64,000 bases of DNA from positions 434,001-498,000 of the forward strand of contig NZ_SSMD01000001.1 in assembly GCF_004799325.1 (NCBI RefSeq), written 5' to 3'. The notes below the pieces were generated by a model that was not told the origin of the DNA, searched no databases, and saw nothing but the letters and a program-made list of their open reading frames with translations. Origin of the DNA: Thalassobius vesicularis (lineage in GTDB: Bacteria; Pseudomonadota; Alphaproteobacteria; Rhodobacterales; Rhodobacteraceae). Position numbers and translations under genes: made by a program. Below are positions 35,291 through 44,863 of this stretch, piece by piece (position 1 is the first letter of the stretch; every line of letters starts with the position of its first letter).

Positions 35291-36298
35291 ATGCAACCGC
35301 CCCGGTTCTGGTACACGTCCCCCGACCGCGCCACCCTGATGGCGCGACTGCTGGCCCCGTTGGGCGCACTATACGCATCGCTGACCAAACGGCGGGTCAA
35401 CAGCGCTCCGGGCTATCGCGCCAAGATCCCGGTGATCTGCGTCGGCAACCTGAACGCCGGCGGCACCGGCAAGACGCCCACCACCATTGAACTGGTCCAG
35501 CGGCTGCACGGGATGGGAGTCGTCCCTTGCGTCGTCTCGCGCGGGTATGGCGGCCAGCTGGAAGGCCCCGTCGAGGTCGACCCAACGCACCACACAGCCA
35601 CCGATGTCGGGGACGAGCCGCTGCTGATGGCCGCTTTCGGCCCGGTGATCGTCGCCAAGGACCGTGCCGCAGGCGCACGACTGGCCGAGCAGATGGGTGC
35701 GGGCGCGATCGTGATGGATGACGGGTTTCAGAACCCGGCGCTGCGCAAAGACCTGTCCATCATCGTCGTCGATGCGATGAAAGGGTTCGGCAACGGGCGC
35801 TGCATGCCCGCCGGGCCACTGCGTGAACCCGTGACCGAAGGGCTGAAACGCGCCGATCTGGTGCTGTCGATTGGCGATACCGAGACGCAAAAGGATTTTG
35901 CCAATCAGTGGGGCAGCAGGCTGAGCATACCGCACTTGACCGGCCACCTAGCCCCGCTGGAAACCGGCATGGACTGGACCGACACGCCATTCCTGGCCTT
36001 CGCCGGGATTGGTCACCCCGAGAAATTCTTTCGCACGCTGAGGGGCCTCGGCGCGAACGTCATCCGGACCGAAGCGCTGGACGACCACCAAACCCTGACC
36101 CCAGCCCTGATGAACCGGTTGGAGACAGAGGCGAAACTGCGTGGCGCACAACTGGTAACGACCGAAAAGGACGCCGTGCGCCTGCCCGCAGGGTTTCAGC
36201 AAAAGGTCATTACACTGCCCGTGCGGCTGACAGTGGACCAAGGCAATCAGCTGAACACCCTTTTGAAACGTGTGATTGGCGCGCAGCCGCTTTCTTGA
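35291..36298 (+). CDS. lpxK: Tetraacyldisaccharide 4'-kinase
   Basis: A 335-residue inner-membrane-associated kinase that phosphorylates the lipid A precursor. The P-loop is in [17 protein letters not shown] and the [17 protein letters not shown] block is typical. The start ATG 35291 lies four bases after the WaaA-like stop. It is the last gene of an envelope operon (DUF4170, WaaA-like, LpxK). Confidence 0.94.
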   Translation: MQPPRFWYTSPDRATLMARLLAPLGALYASLTKRRVNSAPGYRAKIPVICVGNLNAGGTGKTPTTIELVQRLHGMGVVPCVVSRGYGGQLEGPVEVDPTHHTATDVGDEPLLMAAFGPVIVAKDRAAGARLAEQMGAGAIVMDDGFQNPALRKDLSIIVVDAMKGFGNGRCMPAGPLREPVTEGLKRADLVLSIGDTETQKDFANQWGSRLSIPHLTGHLAPLETGMDWTDTPFLAFAGIGHPEKFFRTLRGLGANVIRTEALDDHQTLTPALMNRLETEAKLRGAQLVTTEKDAVRLPAGFQQKVITLPVRLTVDQGNQLNTLLKRVIGAQPLS

Positions 36299-36310
36299 AA
36301 AGAAAGCGAT

Positions 36311-36333
36311 CCGAAATCTTTGAAAGATTTCGG
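36311..36333. terminator. Perfect 23-base palindromic hairpin at a convergent junction
   Basis: CCGAAATCTTT, one central base, AAAGATTTCGG (36311-36333). It sits between the ends of lpxK (plus) and the L,D-transpeptidase gene (minus, stop at 36338) and could serve both as a bidirectional terminator. A shorter TTCTTGAAAAGAAA repeat precedes it. Confidence 0.6.
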
Positions 36334-36337
36334 TGCC

Positions 36338-36832
36338 CTAGCGGATGATCAGGCGCGACTCGGGACGCAAATTCTGCGCGATGAACAAAAGATCAGCGCG
36401 GGAAAACGCCACGCATCCCGCCGTCGGCCACCCGGGTCTGCGCCATTGGTGTACGAAAATGGCCGACCCTTTGCCCGGCATGGCCTTGGGATAGTTCCAA
36501 TCGGTCACAAGGATCAGGTCATACATCGGGTCCGTCCGCCTCAGGCGCTCATGGCTCGGTGCGTAAGGCGCGCGGACGGGCTGGTTATAAGCCGCATCGT
36601 CAGAGGCATCGGACCACAGATCATTGGGCCCGATCGGACGCGCCCAAGTCACAGGTGGGGCCATTCGATCCGCGCGGTACAGCACATCAACAATGCGATG
36701 AACACCGCGCGGCGTTGCCCCGTCGCCTTCGCGTTTGTCGTCGGTCAGCCCACCCCGCCCGATCGAGCACGGAAACCGGCTGTTCAGAAACCGGACGTGA
36801 CCGGGCATCAGGACCAGATCAAACGCCTTCAT
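36338..36832 (-). CDS. L,D-transpeptidase catalytic domain (YkuD-like) protein
   Basis: A 164-residue protein with the YkuD-type active site: histidine in [19 protein letters not shown] and the nucleophilic cysteine at its end, with a preceding beta-barrel. No signal peptide is visible, which is odd for an enzyme of peptidoglycan cross-linking, so it may act as a cytoplasmic amidase-like enzyme or be exported by another route. The ATG overlaps the ribA stop by four bases, so it is cotranscribed with ribA. Confidence 0.85.
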   Translation of the reverse strand: MKAFDLVLMPGHVRFLNSRFPCSIGRGGLTDDKREGDGATPRGVHRIVDVLYRADRMAPPVTWARPIGPNDLWSDASDDAAYNQPVRAPYAPSHERLRRTDPMYDLILVTDWNYPKAMPGKGSAIFVHQWRRPGWPTAGCVAFSRADLLFIAQNLRPESRLIIR

Positions 36833-37917
36833 AACAAATGGCCGGATTTTTTCGCCTTCGTCGCCAGGTAGCCGCGATTATGATGGGTCTCGCCCACCTT
36901 CAGCGGCACCCGCTCGGTCACGGCCACACCGTTTTTTTCCATCATGGCGATCTTGCGCGGGTTGTTTGTCAGCAGGCGGACGGATTTGAACCCCATCTGT
37001 TTGAGGATCTGAGCGCCCAGTTTGAAATCGCGCTCATCATCCTCGAAACCCAGTCGATGGTTAGCCTCGACCGTGTCAAAGCCCTGATCCTGAAGCGAAT
37101 AGGCCCGCATCTTGTTGGCCAGCCCGATGCCGCGCCCCTCTTGGTTGAGGTACAGCAGAACCCCTGCCCCTTCCTCGCCCATCTGGGCCAGCGCGCCCCG
37201 CAGTTGCGGGCCGCAATCGCACTTCAGGCTTCCCATCACGTCACCCGTAAAACAGGCCGAGTGCAGGCGCGCCAGCACCGGTTCGTCGCGGGACGGAGAG
37301 CCGATTTCAAACGCATAATGCTCTTCACCGCCGTCCTCGGGTCGAAAAATGTGCAAGCGGCCCTTTTCGTGTGCCTCGACCGGCAAACGCGCACTGACCA
37401 CCGGATGCGGGATCGGGGACGCAGCCAGCAAGGGCGCGGCGACGGGGGCGTTTACCAGGGTCAGCGCATTCTCGGCGGCGAAACTGGCGGGGTCAGTCAG
37501 GCGCAGAACCACCACCGCGGGCAGAAGATGCGCGGATTTGGCCAACGCCACGCCCAGTCGGTGCAAATCGGCGTCACCCTCGCGCTGGCTGATCAGCGGC
37601 CCCTTCATCGGCGTTCGCAGATCGTCGGCCGGATCGGCGACCCCCATGATCCAGCCAAGTGCCGCGTCCGTCGGCAGTTTTACCCGTGCGACGTCACCGT
37701 CATAGGCGCGCGCTTTCAGGGTTTCGGCGCGCCGCGCGGTGATCGTCAGTACCGGCTCTCCGCCCAAGGCGCGCAGATCAGCCAGACGCTGCGGGGTCAG
37801 CGTTTCGGCCGCCAGCACCAGCGCGCCACCCTCGCCACACAGCACGACAGGCACGCCCATACGCAGATCGGCACGGGCGCGGGCCAGGATTTCTGTTACA
37901 TCGGGGACAAAGCTCAT
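36829..37917 (-). CDS. ribA: GTP cyclohydrolase II with N-terminal extension
   Basis: First committed enzyme of riboflavin synthesis. The C-terminal ~190 residues hold the zinc site ([15 protein letters not shown]), the [17 protein letters not shown] block and the [14 protein letters not shown] segment of RibA. The N-terminal ~160 residues are an additional domain, probably a degenerate relative of the DHBP synthase region, as seen in other alphaproteobacteria. ATG 37917 ([10 protein letters not shown]) is preferred; the frame stays open well upstream but the added part is antisense to the cenR leader. Followed by the L,D-transpeptidase gene. Confidence 0.92.
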   Translation of the reverse strand: MSFVPDVTEILARARADLRMGVPVVLCGEGGALVLAAETLTPQRLADLRALGGEPVLTITARRAETLKARAYDGDVARVKLPTDAALGWIMGVADPADDLRTPMKGPLISQREGDADLHRLGVALAKSAHLLPAVVVLRLTDPASFAAENALTLVNAPVAAPLLAASPIPHPVVSARLPVEAHEKGRLHIFRPEDGGEEHYAFEIGSPSRDEPVLARLHSACFTGDVMGSLKCDCGPQLRGALAQMGEEGAGVLLYLNQEGRGIGLANKMRAYSLQDQGFDTVEANHRLGFEDDERDFKLGAQILKQMGFKSVRLLTNNPRKIAMMEKNGVAVTERVPLKVGETHHNRGYLATKAKKSGHLL

Positions 37918-38077
37918 CGGCGATTTCCGGCAAATTCCCGGAACATGTACGTCTTTTTCATTGGCTTTGAAACATTTCCGCCACGAAAAACACGAGGGCG
38001 TGAGAGTTTTCGCCGTCAACTTGTCGAAACAATTCCGTGACCTCATCTTTTTGTCATCACTGATGGAGGGCCCACAC

Positions 38078-38764
38078 ATGGGACAACTCAAGAAAATTCT
38101 GCTGGTCGACGATGACGAAGACCTGCGCGAGGCGCTCAGCGAACAGCTGGTGATGACCGAGGATTTCGACGTCTTCGAAGCCGGTTCGGGCAGCGAAGCG
38201 ATGAAGAAGGCCAAGGAAGGCATTTACGATCTGGTGATCTTGGACGTCGGCCTGCCGGACACTGACGGACGAGAGTTGTGCCGCCTGATGCGCAAACAGG
38301 GCGTGAAGTCTCCGATTCTGATGCTGACCGGCCATGACAGCGACGCCGACACCATTCTGGGTTTGGACGCGGGCGCGAATGACTACGTGACCAAGCCGTT
38401 CAAATTCCCAGTTCTGCTTGCCCGTATCCGTGCCCAGTTGCGGCAACACGAACAGTCCGAGGACGCCGTATTCCAGTTGGGGCCGTACAGTTTCCGCCCC
38501 GCGATGAAGATGCTAGTGACCGAGGATGACAAAAAGATCCGCCTGACGGAAAAGGAAACCAACATCCTGAAGTTCCTGTACCGCGCACCCGAAGGCGTGG
38601 TCCCGCGCGATGTGCTGCTGCACGAGGTCTGGGGCTATAACGCGGGCGTCACCACCCACACGCTGGAAACCCACATCTACCGACTGCGGCAAAAGATCGA
38701 GCTCGACCCCTCGAACGCCCGTCTGTTGGTGACTGAATCGGGTGGCTACAAGCTGGTGGCCTGA
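38078..38764 (+). CDS. cenR: CenR-like OmpR-family response regulator
   Basis: A 228-residue response regulator with receiver domain ([17 protein letters not shown]; phosphoacceptor Asp in [12 protein letters not shown]) and winged-helix output ([37 protein letters not shown]). The very conserved stretch after the receiver ([20 protein letters not shown]) matches CenR of Caulobacter and Rhodobacter as I remember it, where it controls cell-envelope genes and is essential. ATG 38078 follows GGAGGG. No sensor kinase is adjacent, which fits CenK/CenR being split. A strong terminator follows. Confidence 0.88.
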   Translation: MGQLKKILLVDDDEDLREALSEQLVMTEDFDVFEAGSGSEAMKKAKEGIYDLVILDVGLPDTDGRELCRLMRKQGVKSPILMLTGHDSDADTILGLDAGANDYVTKPFKFPVLLARIRAQLRQHEQSEDAVFQLGPYSFRPAMKMLVTEDDKKIRLTEKETNILKFLYRAPEGVVPRDVLLHEVWGYNAGVTTHTLETHIYRLRQKIELDPSNARLLVTESGGYKLVA

Positions 38765-38824
38765 AATTTGAGGCAGATCAAAGAGAGGTTCACGCCGAAT
38801 CTTTTATAGATCACTTAACCCGTC

Positions 38825-38892
38825 GCATATGCGGGCCCTCATATGCACCTCCCTGTTGGACTGACCCGGGCGCTGACCCGGGTCTTTTTTTG
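38825..38892 (+). terminator. Hairpin and rho-independent terminator of cenR
   Basis: GCATATG (38825-38831)/CATATGC (38840-38846) forms a first hairpin; GACCCGGG (38863-38870), loop CGCTGA, CCCGGGTC (38877-38884) with a run of seven T forms the terminator proper. Nothing else is seen up to the end of flgI at 38955. Confidence 0.82.
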
Positions 38893-38954
38893 TTCAACAC
38901 AGCAAATTGTCATGCTCGGCGACGGAGGGGACAGATCTCGAGACACGCCATTCG

Positions 38955-40064
38955 CTATCGGACAACAAACTCCGCATGCAGGGCCCCGGCCGCTTTGATG
39001 CTTTTCAGGATATCGATCATGTCGCGCGGGGAAACGCCCAGCGAATTCAGCCCGGCAACGACCTCAGAGAGTGACGCGCCGCCGCTGACTTCGGCCAGAT
39101 TGGGGCCATCCTCTTCGGTCAGATCGACCCGGGATCGTGGCACCACCACAGTTTCGCCTTCGGCGAATGGGTTGGGCTGGACCGCAAGGGGCGTTTCCTG
39201 AATTCGCAGCGTCAAATTCCCCTGTGAAACTGCCACGCGGGAAATCCGAACGTCCTCGCCCATCACGATTGTCCCGGACCGCTGATCGACAACAACGCGC
39301 GCCTTTCGTTCAGGCTCGACCGAGAGGTTTTCCACCCGGCTGAGCACATGTGCGACCGAATTCATCCGCGTCGCCTCAATATCCAGGCTCACCGTACCAG
39401 AGTCCTGCATCCGCGCGACCGCCCGACCGAAATCATTGTTAATCGCTTTCTCGATCCGGCCGGCCGTTGTGAAGTCCGGTTCCCGCAGAGCCAGTCGAAC
39501 GGTGCTCATCGAGGACAAATCAAACAGGACCTCACGTTCCACCCGCGCGCCCGAAGGGATGACACCTGCGGTCGGGACGCCCTGGGTGACGCTCGCACCG
39601 TCGCCTTCGGCTGACGCACCGCTTGCGATTATGGTCCCCTGCGCAACGGCGTAAATCTGACCATCGGCGGCGTTCAGAGGGGTCATGATCAGGGTTCCAC
39701 CCAACAGGCTTTTCGCATCCCCGATCGCAGACACGGTAACATCCACCTGCGATCCCGTTCGCGCAAATGCTTGCAGCGAGGCCGTCACCAAAACCGCAGC
39801 GACGTTTTTTGGACGAAACTGCTCGCCCGTGACGTTGACGCCAAGCCGCTCCAGAATGTTCGACATGATCTCTTCGGTGAATGGCGAATTGCGCAAACCG
39901 TCGCCCGTGCCATTCAGGCCTACGACAAGACCATAACCAACCAAGTCGTTGCCGCGAACGCCGTCAAACTCAACCAGATCTTTCAAGCGGACCACGCCCG
40001 CTTCGGCTAAAAACGGGGCCAAGCCAAGAACCAGAACGATTGCGGAAAAGAGGCGTGAGATCAT
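38955..40064 (-). CDS. flgI: Flagellar P-ring protein FlgI
   Basis: A 369-residue periplasmic protein forming the P ring around the flagellar rod. The signal peptide ends near AEAGVVRLKDL, followed by the conserved DLVGYGLVVGLNGTGDGLR and KNVAAVLVTASLQAFARTGS. The C-terminal LSEVVAGLNSLGVSPRDMID is typical. Start ATG 40064 overlaps the flgL stop. Confidence 0.96.
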   Translation of the reverse strand: MISRLFSAIVLVLGLAPFLAEAGVVRLKDLVEFDGVRGNDLVGYGLVVGLNGTGDGLRNSPFTEEIMSNILERLGVNVTGEQFRPKNVAAVLVTASLQAFARTGSQVDVTVSAIGDAKSLLGGTLIMTPLNAADGQIYAVAQGTIIASGASAEGDGASVTQGVPTAGVIPSGARVEREVLFDLSSMSTVRLALREPDFTTAGRIEKAINNDFGRAVARMQDSGTVSLDIEATRMNSVAHVLSRVENLSVEPERKARVVVDQRSGTIVMGEDVRISRVAVSQGNLTLRIQETPLAVQPNPFAEGETVVVPRSRVDLTEEDGPNLAEVSGGASLSEVVAGLNSLGVSPRDMIDILKSIKAAGALHAEFVVR

Positions 40065-41053
40065 AGGAAATTCACCAGAGACAGGCCCGAGAGGCGCGAA
40101 GTGACCGTGTAGAGCGCTTCCAGCTGGAACTGGACGTTCTCGATATTCGTCGCCGTCTCGAATTGATCGACACCCAGCAAAGCCTCTTTTGCATAGCTCA
40201 ATGAAACTCGTTCCGATGCCAAACGCGTACCGATTTCTTCGATGCGCGCCTCGGCAAACCCAAGGTCCGAGCGCAATGCAGTCAACCCGCCCTGCGCATT
40301 CAGCAACCCTTTTGCCGACCCTTTCTGTAGCGAAATCTGAACCAGTGGATCGGAAACTTCTGCGCTCATCACGGTAATCGCGACTTCGGCCATGACGGCA
40401 CGTAACTCTGCTGCGTCAGCGCGCAAATCAAGATGCACGCGATCTTGGCCGCCCAAACGGAACGGGGTCAAGTTTTCCTGAGAACCGACATAGGCAGAGG
40501 TTTCGAAACCCGAGGGCGAATCGAACCATGTTTCTACCGCCGCACGGATGTCTTCGGCGGTCGTCTTGCCTGCGACCTCTGCTCTGACGCTTTGCAGGAT
40601 GGTTTCAACGTCCGCCAAGGCCTGAGCCGGCGTTGCATCGCCGGCGAAAAGGGCGCGGCCAGCAAAATGGCTGTTCAGACTGGAAATGATCTGGGCAAAC
40701 TGAACTTCTGCATTTTCAGCAACGACTTTTCGCGATTCAGCCGTCGACTGTTCGGCCCCCATCAAATCGGCTGTAAGCTGTTCGACTTCCCCCTGAATGC
40801 TGCCCAGTGCAGCCTGCATGGCCGCCGAAAAACCCTGAGCCTCTGACGCCGCATTTTCATAGGCGTTGTTTACCACCATGCTGCGTTCGATATCCGAGAG
40901 ATACCGGTAATCGCCGCCCAGATGCCGCGTCAGGTCTGCCGTTTTGCCGGTGCTCAACTCTTCGGTAAGCCGAACAAGTTGCTGGTTCAGCGAAGTGCCT
41001 TGTCGACGCAACGACCAAGTCTGCGCCATGTCCCCGAATGAAGCGAGTTTCAT
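40061..41053 (-). CDS. flgL: Hook-filament junction protein FlgL
   Basis: A 330-residue flagellin-like protein with an N-terminal helix (FGDMAQTWSLRRQGTSLNQQ) and a C-terminal helix (TATNIENVQFQLEALYTVTS) that pair in the junction between hook and filament. Recognition rests on position after flgK and these helices; a flagellin would be nearly twice as conserved. It overlaps flgK and flgI by four and one or more bases respectively. Confidence 0.88.
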   Translation of the reverse strand: MKLASFGDMAQTWSLRRQGTSLNQQLVRLTEELSTGKTADLTRHLGGDYRYLSDIERSMVVNNAYENAASEAQGFSAAMQAALGSIQGEVEQLTADLMGAEQSTAESRKVVAENAEVQFAQIISSLNSHFAGRALFAGDATPAQALADVETILQSVRAEVAGKTTAEDIRAAVETWFDSPSGFETSAYVGSQENLTPFRLGGQDRVHLDLRADAAELRAVMAEVAITVMSAEVSDPLVQISLQKGSAKGLLNAQGGLTALRSDLGFAEARIEEIGTRLASERVSLSYAKEALLGVDQFETATNIENVQFQLEALYTVTSRLSGLSLVNFL

Positions 41054-42498
41054 CAGCCAATCTCCATCAATCTTTGCAACATCTCATCGACGGCCTGAAT
41101 GATTTTGGCATTCGCTGCGTAGGCTTGCTCGACCATCAGCAAATGCTGAAGTTCAGCATCCGTATCCACACCGAGGGTTAGTTCCATCTCTTTCAATTCG
41201 GATTGTCGCGCAGACGCGAAGCTCGTTCGCTGCTCTGCGTTCGACTCTCTCAAGCCCAAGGCAGAGTGGAAATCCGAAAAGAGGGTCGCCAGGTCCCGTT
41301 CAACAGCTCCAAGGATTGTCGCATCAGGCACCTTGGAGGCGGACAGCCCATCCAGCATCGCCTGCAGGATTTCGCTATTGCCAGAAGCTTCGGGACTGGT
41401 TGCAGAAAGGCCGTCGCGCAGGCGCCAAACTTCACCCCCCTTGGACGGGTCCACCAATGCATTCAGCGTGATCCGGCCAGCGATGCCTGTAACACTGGAT
41501 GCAACCGCACCTGAATCGGTAAACAGGCCGGGTGCGTCAGGCGGCAAGGTCGGATCCACCCCTGTTTCAAATCGCTGAATAAGGTCGAGGGCAAGCGTGT
41601 CCAACTCGCCCTGTACGGCCGTCAAGGTTTGATCGCGCACAAGGAATGTTGCACCGAGAGTGCTGCCAGAAATCGGACCATCAGGACCGACATCAATTGC
41701 ACTTCCGTTGATGGACAGACCGCCCAGAAGCCCGTTTTCGACGGTCATATGTGCTGCGACCGTATTCCGCGGTGTGAACGACACTTCGGCCGCCTCCCCA
41801 TCCAACAGGACTGCGCCACCGGGCGTCACCAGCGCGACGCTGCCCATGTCCCTCGGCAACTCCTTTACGGGGACGATCGTCGAGATTTCATCGATAAGCG
41901 CCTGTCTTTGATCCAGCAAGCCTGCATGCTCGCGCCCCTGGCCACGCGCCGCGATAATGCTGCGATTGAGAGTCTCAACCTCGCCGAGCGCATCGTTCAG
42001 TCGTTGGACCTGGGTGTCGATGGATCGGTCAGCCTCGGCGCGCAGGGACTGGACGCTGGTGCTCAGTTTATTCAGGCCGTTAGCCACACCTGCGGCCGCT
42101 TCAGCCGCTGACGCCAGGCGAATTTCCGACTCTGGGAGGGCCGCCGCTGCGATCAAGGTGCTTTCGAACTCTGCCAGCAGGCCCGTCAACGAATGCGCAT
42201 CTGTCGGGTCGCCCGCGACCGCTGAGATGCGCGAGAGATAGCGGTTCTGAACTTCAGAGGCAGACAGTTCTGCATCAGCGCCACGCCTTTCGCCCAGCAA
42301 TGCCTGATCGACGCGGCGCGTGATGCCTTCGACGGAAACACCCCCGTCCGCGCCCCAACTGCGGGCTGACAATGTCAGCCCCCGGGTGGCGTATCCCTCG
42401 GTCATGGCGTTTGCCAGGTTGGACGAGATGACGCTTGCGCCTCGGGCCGAAGCTGTCAGCCCGGACAAAGCGTTCGATAGGGCGCTGGTCAGAGACAT
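41053..42498 (-). CDS. flgK: Flagellar hook-associated protein 1 (FlgK)
   Basis: A 481-residue hook-cap-side protein. The N-terminal rod motif SSNLANAMTEGYATRGL and the C-terminal helix MVEQAYAANAKIIQAVDEML are the family ends; GRGFLPV-type segments found in hook proteins are missing. It ends overlapping flgL by one base. ATG 42498 begins MSLTSALSNALSG. Confidence 0.92.
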   Translation of the reverse strand: MSLTSALSNALSGLTASARGASVISSNLANAMTEGYATRGLTLSARSWGADGGVSVEGITRRVDQALLGERRGADAELSASEVQNRYLSRISAVAGDPTDAHSLTGLLAEFESTLIAAAALPESEIRLASAAEAAAGVANGLNKLSTSVQSLRAEADRSIDTQVQRLNDALGEVETLNRSIIAARGQGREHAGLLDQRQALIDEISTIVPVKELPRDMGSVALVTPGGAVLLDGEAAEVSFTPRNTVAAHMTVENGLLGGLSINGSAIDVGPDGPISGSTLGATFLVRDQTLTAVQGELDTLALDLIQRFETGVDPTLPPDAPGLFTDSGAVASSVTGIAGRITLNALVDPSKGGEVWRLRDGLSATSPEASGNSEILQAMLDGLSASKVPDATILGAVERDLATLFSDFHSALGLRESNAEQRTSFASARQSELKEMELTLGVDTDAELQHLLMVEQAYAANAKIIQAVDEMLQRLMEIG

Positions 42499-42534
42499 AC
42501 TCTTTCCTTTCAGAGATCAGTTGAAGGGGCCGCG

Positions 42535-43839
42535 TTACCGTTTGATATTGGTCGTTTCCTGCAACATCTCATCGACGGTCTGAATGACCTTGGCATTTGA
42601 CGAATACGCCCGCTGGGTCTGGATCATGTCGGTCAGTTCACCCGCCACGTCGGTCGTCGATTCCTCCAGCGCGTAGGACACGATGTCCCCGGTCGGGCCA
42701 TCGCCCGCATCCCACAGGAAGAACGTGCCGCTGTCCGGAGAGGTCGCGAAGGTCTGATGATCCAGAGCCACCAGCCCGTTCGGGTTGGGCATATCGACCA
42801 GCGGGATCTGGAAGATGGTCCGCGTGATCCCGGTGTCATAGATCGCGTGAACAAACCCGTTCGAATCCACCTCGACCGAGGTCATGTTGCCGACCGGGTA
42901 GCCATCCTTGTCGATCGACACAGGGGCAAAGCTGCTGGACAGTTGCGTCAGCCCATCGGGATCGCCGGGTTGGCCGATGTTGATTTCCAGCGGCCCGCCA
43001 GCCACATCGACGATCAGCGACCCCGTCGCATCATCGTAGGCGCCGCCGGACACTACGGTGACGCCGCTCAGCGTACCGCCTGCATCGCGCCCATCATCAA
43101 AGCTTAGGACATATTCGCCAATCACGGCCCCGTCCTGAGCCGTGTCGCGCAGGATCATCGTCCATTCGTTCGACGACCCGTCGGCGGGGATGGTCGGCGT
43201 GAACTCGATCTCGATGTTCTGCGAAATCCCCAGGTTGTCATAGTACTCGATCGACAGGGCCTGAGAGTCGCCCGTACTGCTCGCATCGGTCTCAGTCGCG
43301 GGCAGGTTGACGCCAAGAGAGATCCGCGTTGTCGGCTCTCCGGTCAATTGGTTGACGTTGACCTGCACGGGCTCCAACCCCGCACCGGTATCGCGCGGAT
43401 AGGTCGGAACGCTTCCATTAGCCAGGGCCGGCCAACCCATCAGGGTCAGGCCAGACGGTGTCACCAGATAGCCGTTGCTGTCGGTCTGAAACGACCCTGT
43501 GGTCGTCAGCAGCATCTGGGCGTCCCCGTTATCCAGATTGATCCGCGACGACGATGCGACCGGCAGGAAACCACGCCCCCGAACCGCCAGATCAGTCGGG
43601 TTCGACGTGGTCACCAGCGAACCCGAGGCGCTGACCATACGCTGCGTCGTCACCCGAACGCCGCCCGCCGAATAGGCCCCCCCGCGACTGGACGAAATCA
43701 CCATCGAGTGGAAATCCGTCTGCATCCGCTTGTACCCGTAGGTCGAGGAGTTCGCGATATTGTCGGAAATCGTCGCCAGACGGTTGGCATTGGCCGCAAG
43801 CCCGGCCACGCCCGCGTTCAAGGAAGAGGAAATCGTCAT
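42535..43839 (-). CDS. flgE: Flagellar hook protein FlgE
   Basis: A 434-residue hook subunit. N-terminus MTISSSLNAGVAGLAANANR with ISDNIANSSTYGYKR, followed by the VRGRGFLPV segment, a long variable beta-rich middle, and the C-terminal IQTQRAYSSNAKVIQTVDEM. ATG 43839 is used; an upstream ATG would add eight residues. It lies 36 bases before flgK. Confidence 0.93.
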   Translation of the reverse strand: MTISSSLNAGVAGLAANANRLATISDNIANSSTYGYKRMQTDFHSMVISSSRGGAYSAGGVRVTTQRMVSASGSLVTTSNPTDLAVRGRGFLPVASSSRINLDNGDAQMLLTTTGSFQTDSNGYLVTPSGLTLMGWPALANGSVPTYPRDTGAGLEPVQVNVNQLTGEPTTRISLGVNLPATETDASSTGDSQALSIEYYDNLGISQNIEIEFTPTIPADGSSNEWTMILRDTAQDGAVIGEYVLSFDDGRDAGGTLSGVTVVSGGAYDDATGSLIVDVAGGPLEINIGQPGDPDGLTQLSSSFAPVSIDKDGYPVGNMTSVEVDSNGFVHAIYDTGITRTIFQIPLVDMPNPNGLVALDHQTFATSPDSGTFFLWDAGDGPTGDIVSYALEESTTDVAGELTDMIQTQRAYSSNAKVIQTVDEMLQETTNIKR

Positions 43840-43938
43840 GGATACGCCTTTCTGCTGCATCAACCCGAAGTTGACACAGCTTTACAGGGCGTAACTTAAC
43901 AGCGCGCTAATAGCTCAAATTGCGCAGAGTTTCCTCTG

Positions 43939-44775
43939 TCAAAGCCCCTCTCTCAGCAGGATCACCTCAAGGCGGTTGTTGCGCTCGCTGGATGGATCAT
44001 CGACCGCCATCTCCTTGTCGGCATGTCCGGTCACCCGTTTCACGCGGTCGAAATGCATCCCCGCATCCTGCAGCAAACGCCGCATCCGATCGGCCCGAGC
44101 CGCGGACAGGGTCCAGACCGGGTTGTCTTTCAAAACAACGGGATAAGCACGCGTATGACCATCGACGGCGACGTCGTTCGTGACCAGCCCGAACACCCGC
44201 ACCATCATCTTGGACAGTTCAACCAGCAGTACGGTCGGCCGGTCACTATCTGCCTCGAACAAGGTCGCATCAGGCGTGTCGAACAACTCGACGATTAGCC
44301 CTTCGTCGGTAAGGCGTGTGATAATGTGGCGCTGAAGATCAGTGCTCATCATGCTTTCACCGCCACGTCCCATCAGGGCCGCTTCCATCTCGCGCAGCGC
44401 CTTGTCCTGGGCATCCAGGCCCGCGTCGTCGCCGATTTCACCGCGCGCCTGTTTCGACTCGGTCGGACGCAGGTTCGTTGCGCCCGTGCCGTTTTGCGGC
44501 AGCACCACCTCGGAGAACACGGACTCTCCGCCAAAGGCACCATCGCCCCCGCCCGACACACGGCTGATCGCCACGGTCGGACTGAAATAATCCGCAATCC
44601 CCTTGCGTTGTTTTTCGGTTGTTGCGTTCAGCAGCCACATCAACATGAAGAAGGCCATCATCGCGGTCACGAAATCGGCATAGGCAACCTTCCACGCCCC
44701 ACCGTGGTGCCCGTCGCCGCCGACGACCTTCTTCCTCTTGATGATGACTGGAGCCGCATTCGCATGCGAAGCCAT
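43939..44775 (-). CDS. motB: Flagellar motor stator protein MotB
   Basis: A 278-residue protein with one membrane helix containing the proton-binding aspartate (AYADFVTAMMAFFMLMWLLN), a plug region, and a C-terminal OmpA-like peptidoglycan-binding domain (SAARADRMRRLLQDAG, VTGHADKEM). MotA is not adjacent. It starts the flagellar run motB-flgE-flgK-flgL-flgI, on the minus strand. Confidence 0.92.
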   Translation of the reverse strand: MASHANAAPVIIKRKKVVGGDGHHGGAWKVAYADFVTAMMAFFMLMWLLNATTEKQRKGIADYFSPTVAISRVSGGGDGAFGGESVFSEVVLPQNGTGATNLRPTESKQARGEIGDDAGLDAQDKALREMEAALMGRGGESMMSTDLQRHIITRLTDEGLIVELFDTPDATLFEADSDRPTVLLVELSKMMVRVFGLVTNDVAVDGHTRAYPVVLKDNPVWTLSAARADRMRRLLQDAGMHFDRVKRVTGHADKEMAVDDPSSERNNRLEVILLREGL

Positions 44776-44829
44776 CTCACCACCTCTTTCTCACCCGTTA
44801 ACAGGGATATCAGCCGAGGTGTTATCAAT

Positions 44830-44863
44830 GTCCTAACAGATAAAATTCACCGTTTATTAGGAC
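44830..44863. promoter_or_regulatory. Inverted repeat between phnM and motB
   Basis: GTCCTAA (44830-44836) and TTAGGAC (44857-44863) form perfect seven-base arms 20 bases apart; the right arm overlaps the phnM stop codon. It could be a weak terminator for phnM or an operator for the motB operon. There is no T-run. Confidence 0.35.

Noticed and set aside
43864-43938. Flagellar sigma-factor promoter upstream of flgE
   Set aside because: TTGACA is present on the minus strand, but no matching -10 element at a proper distance could be shown, and part of it is the motB end.
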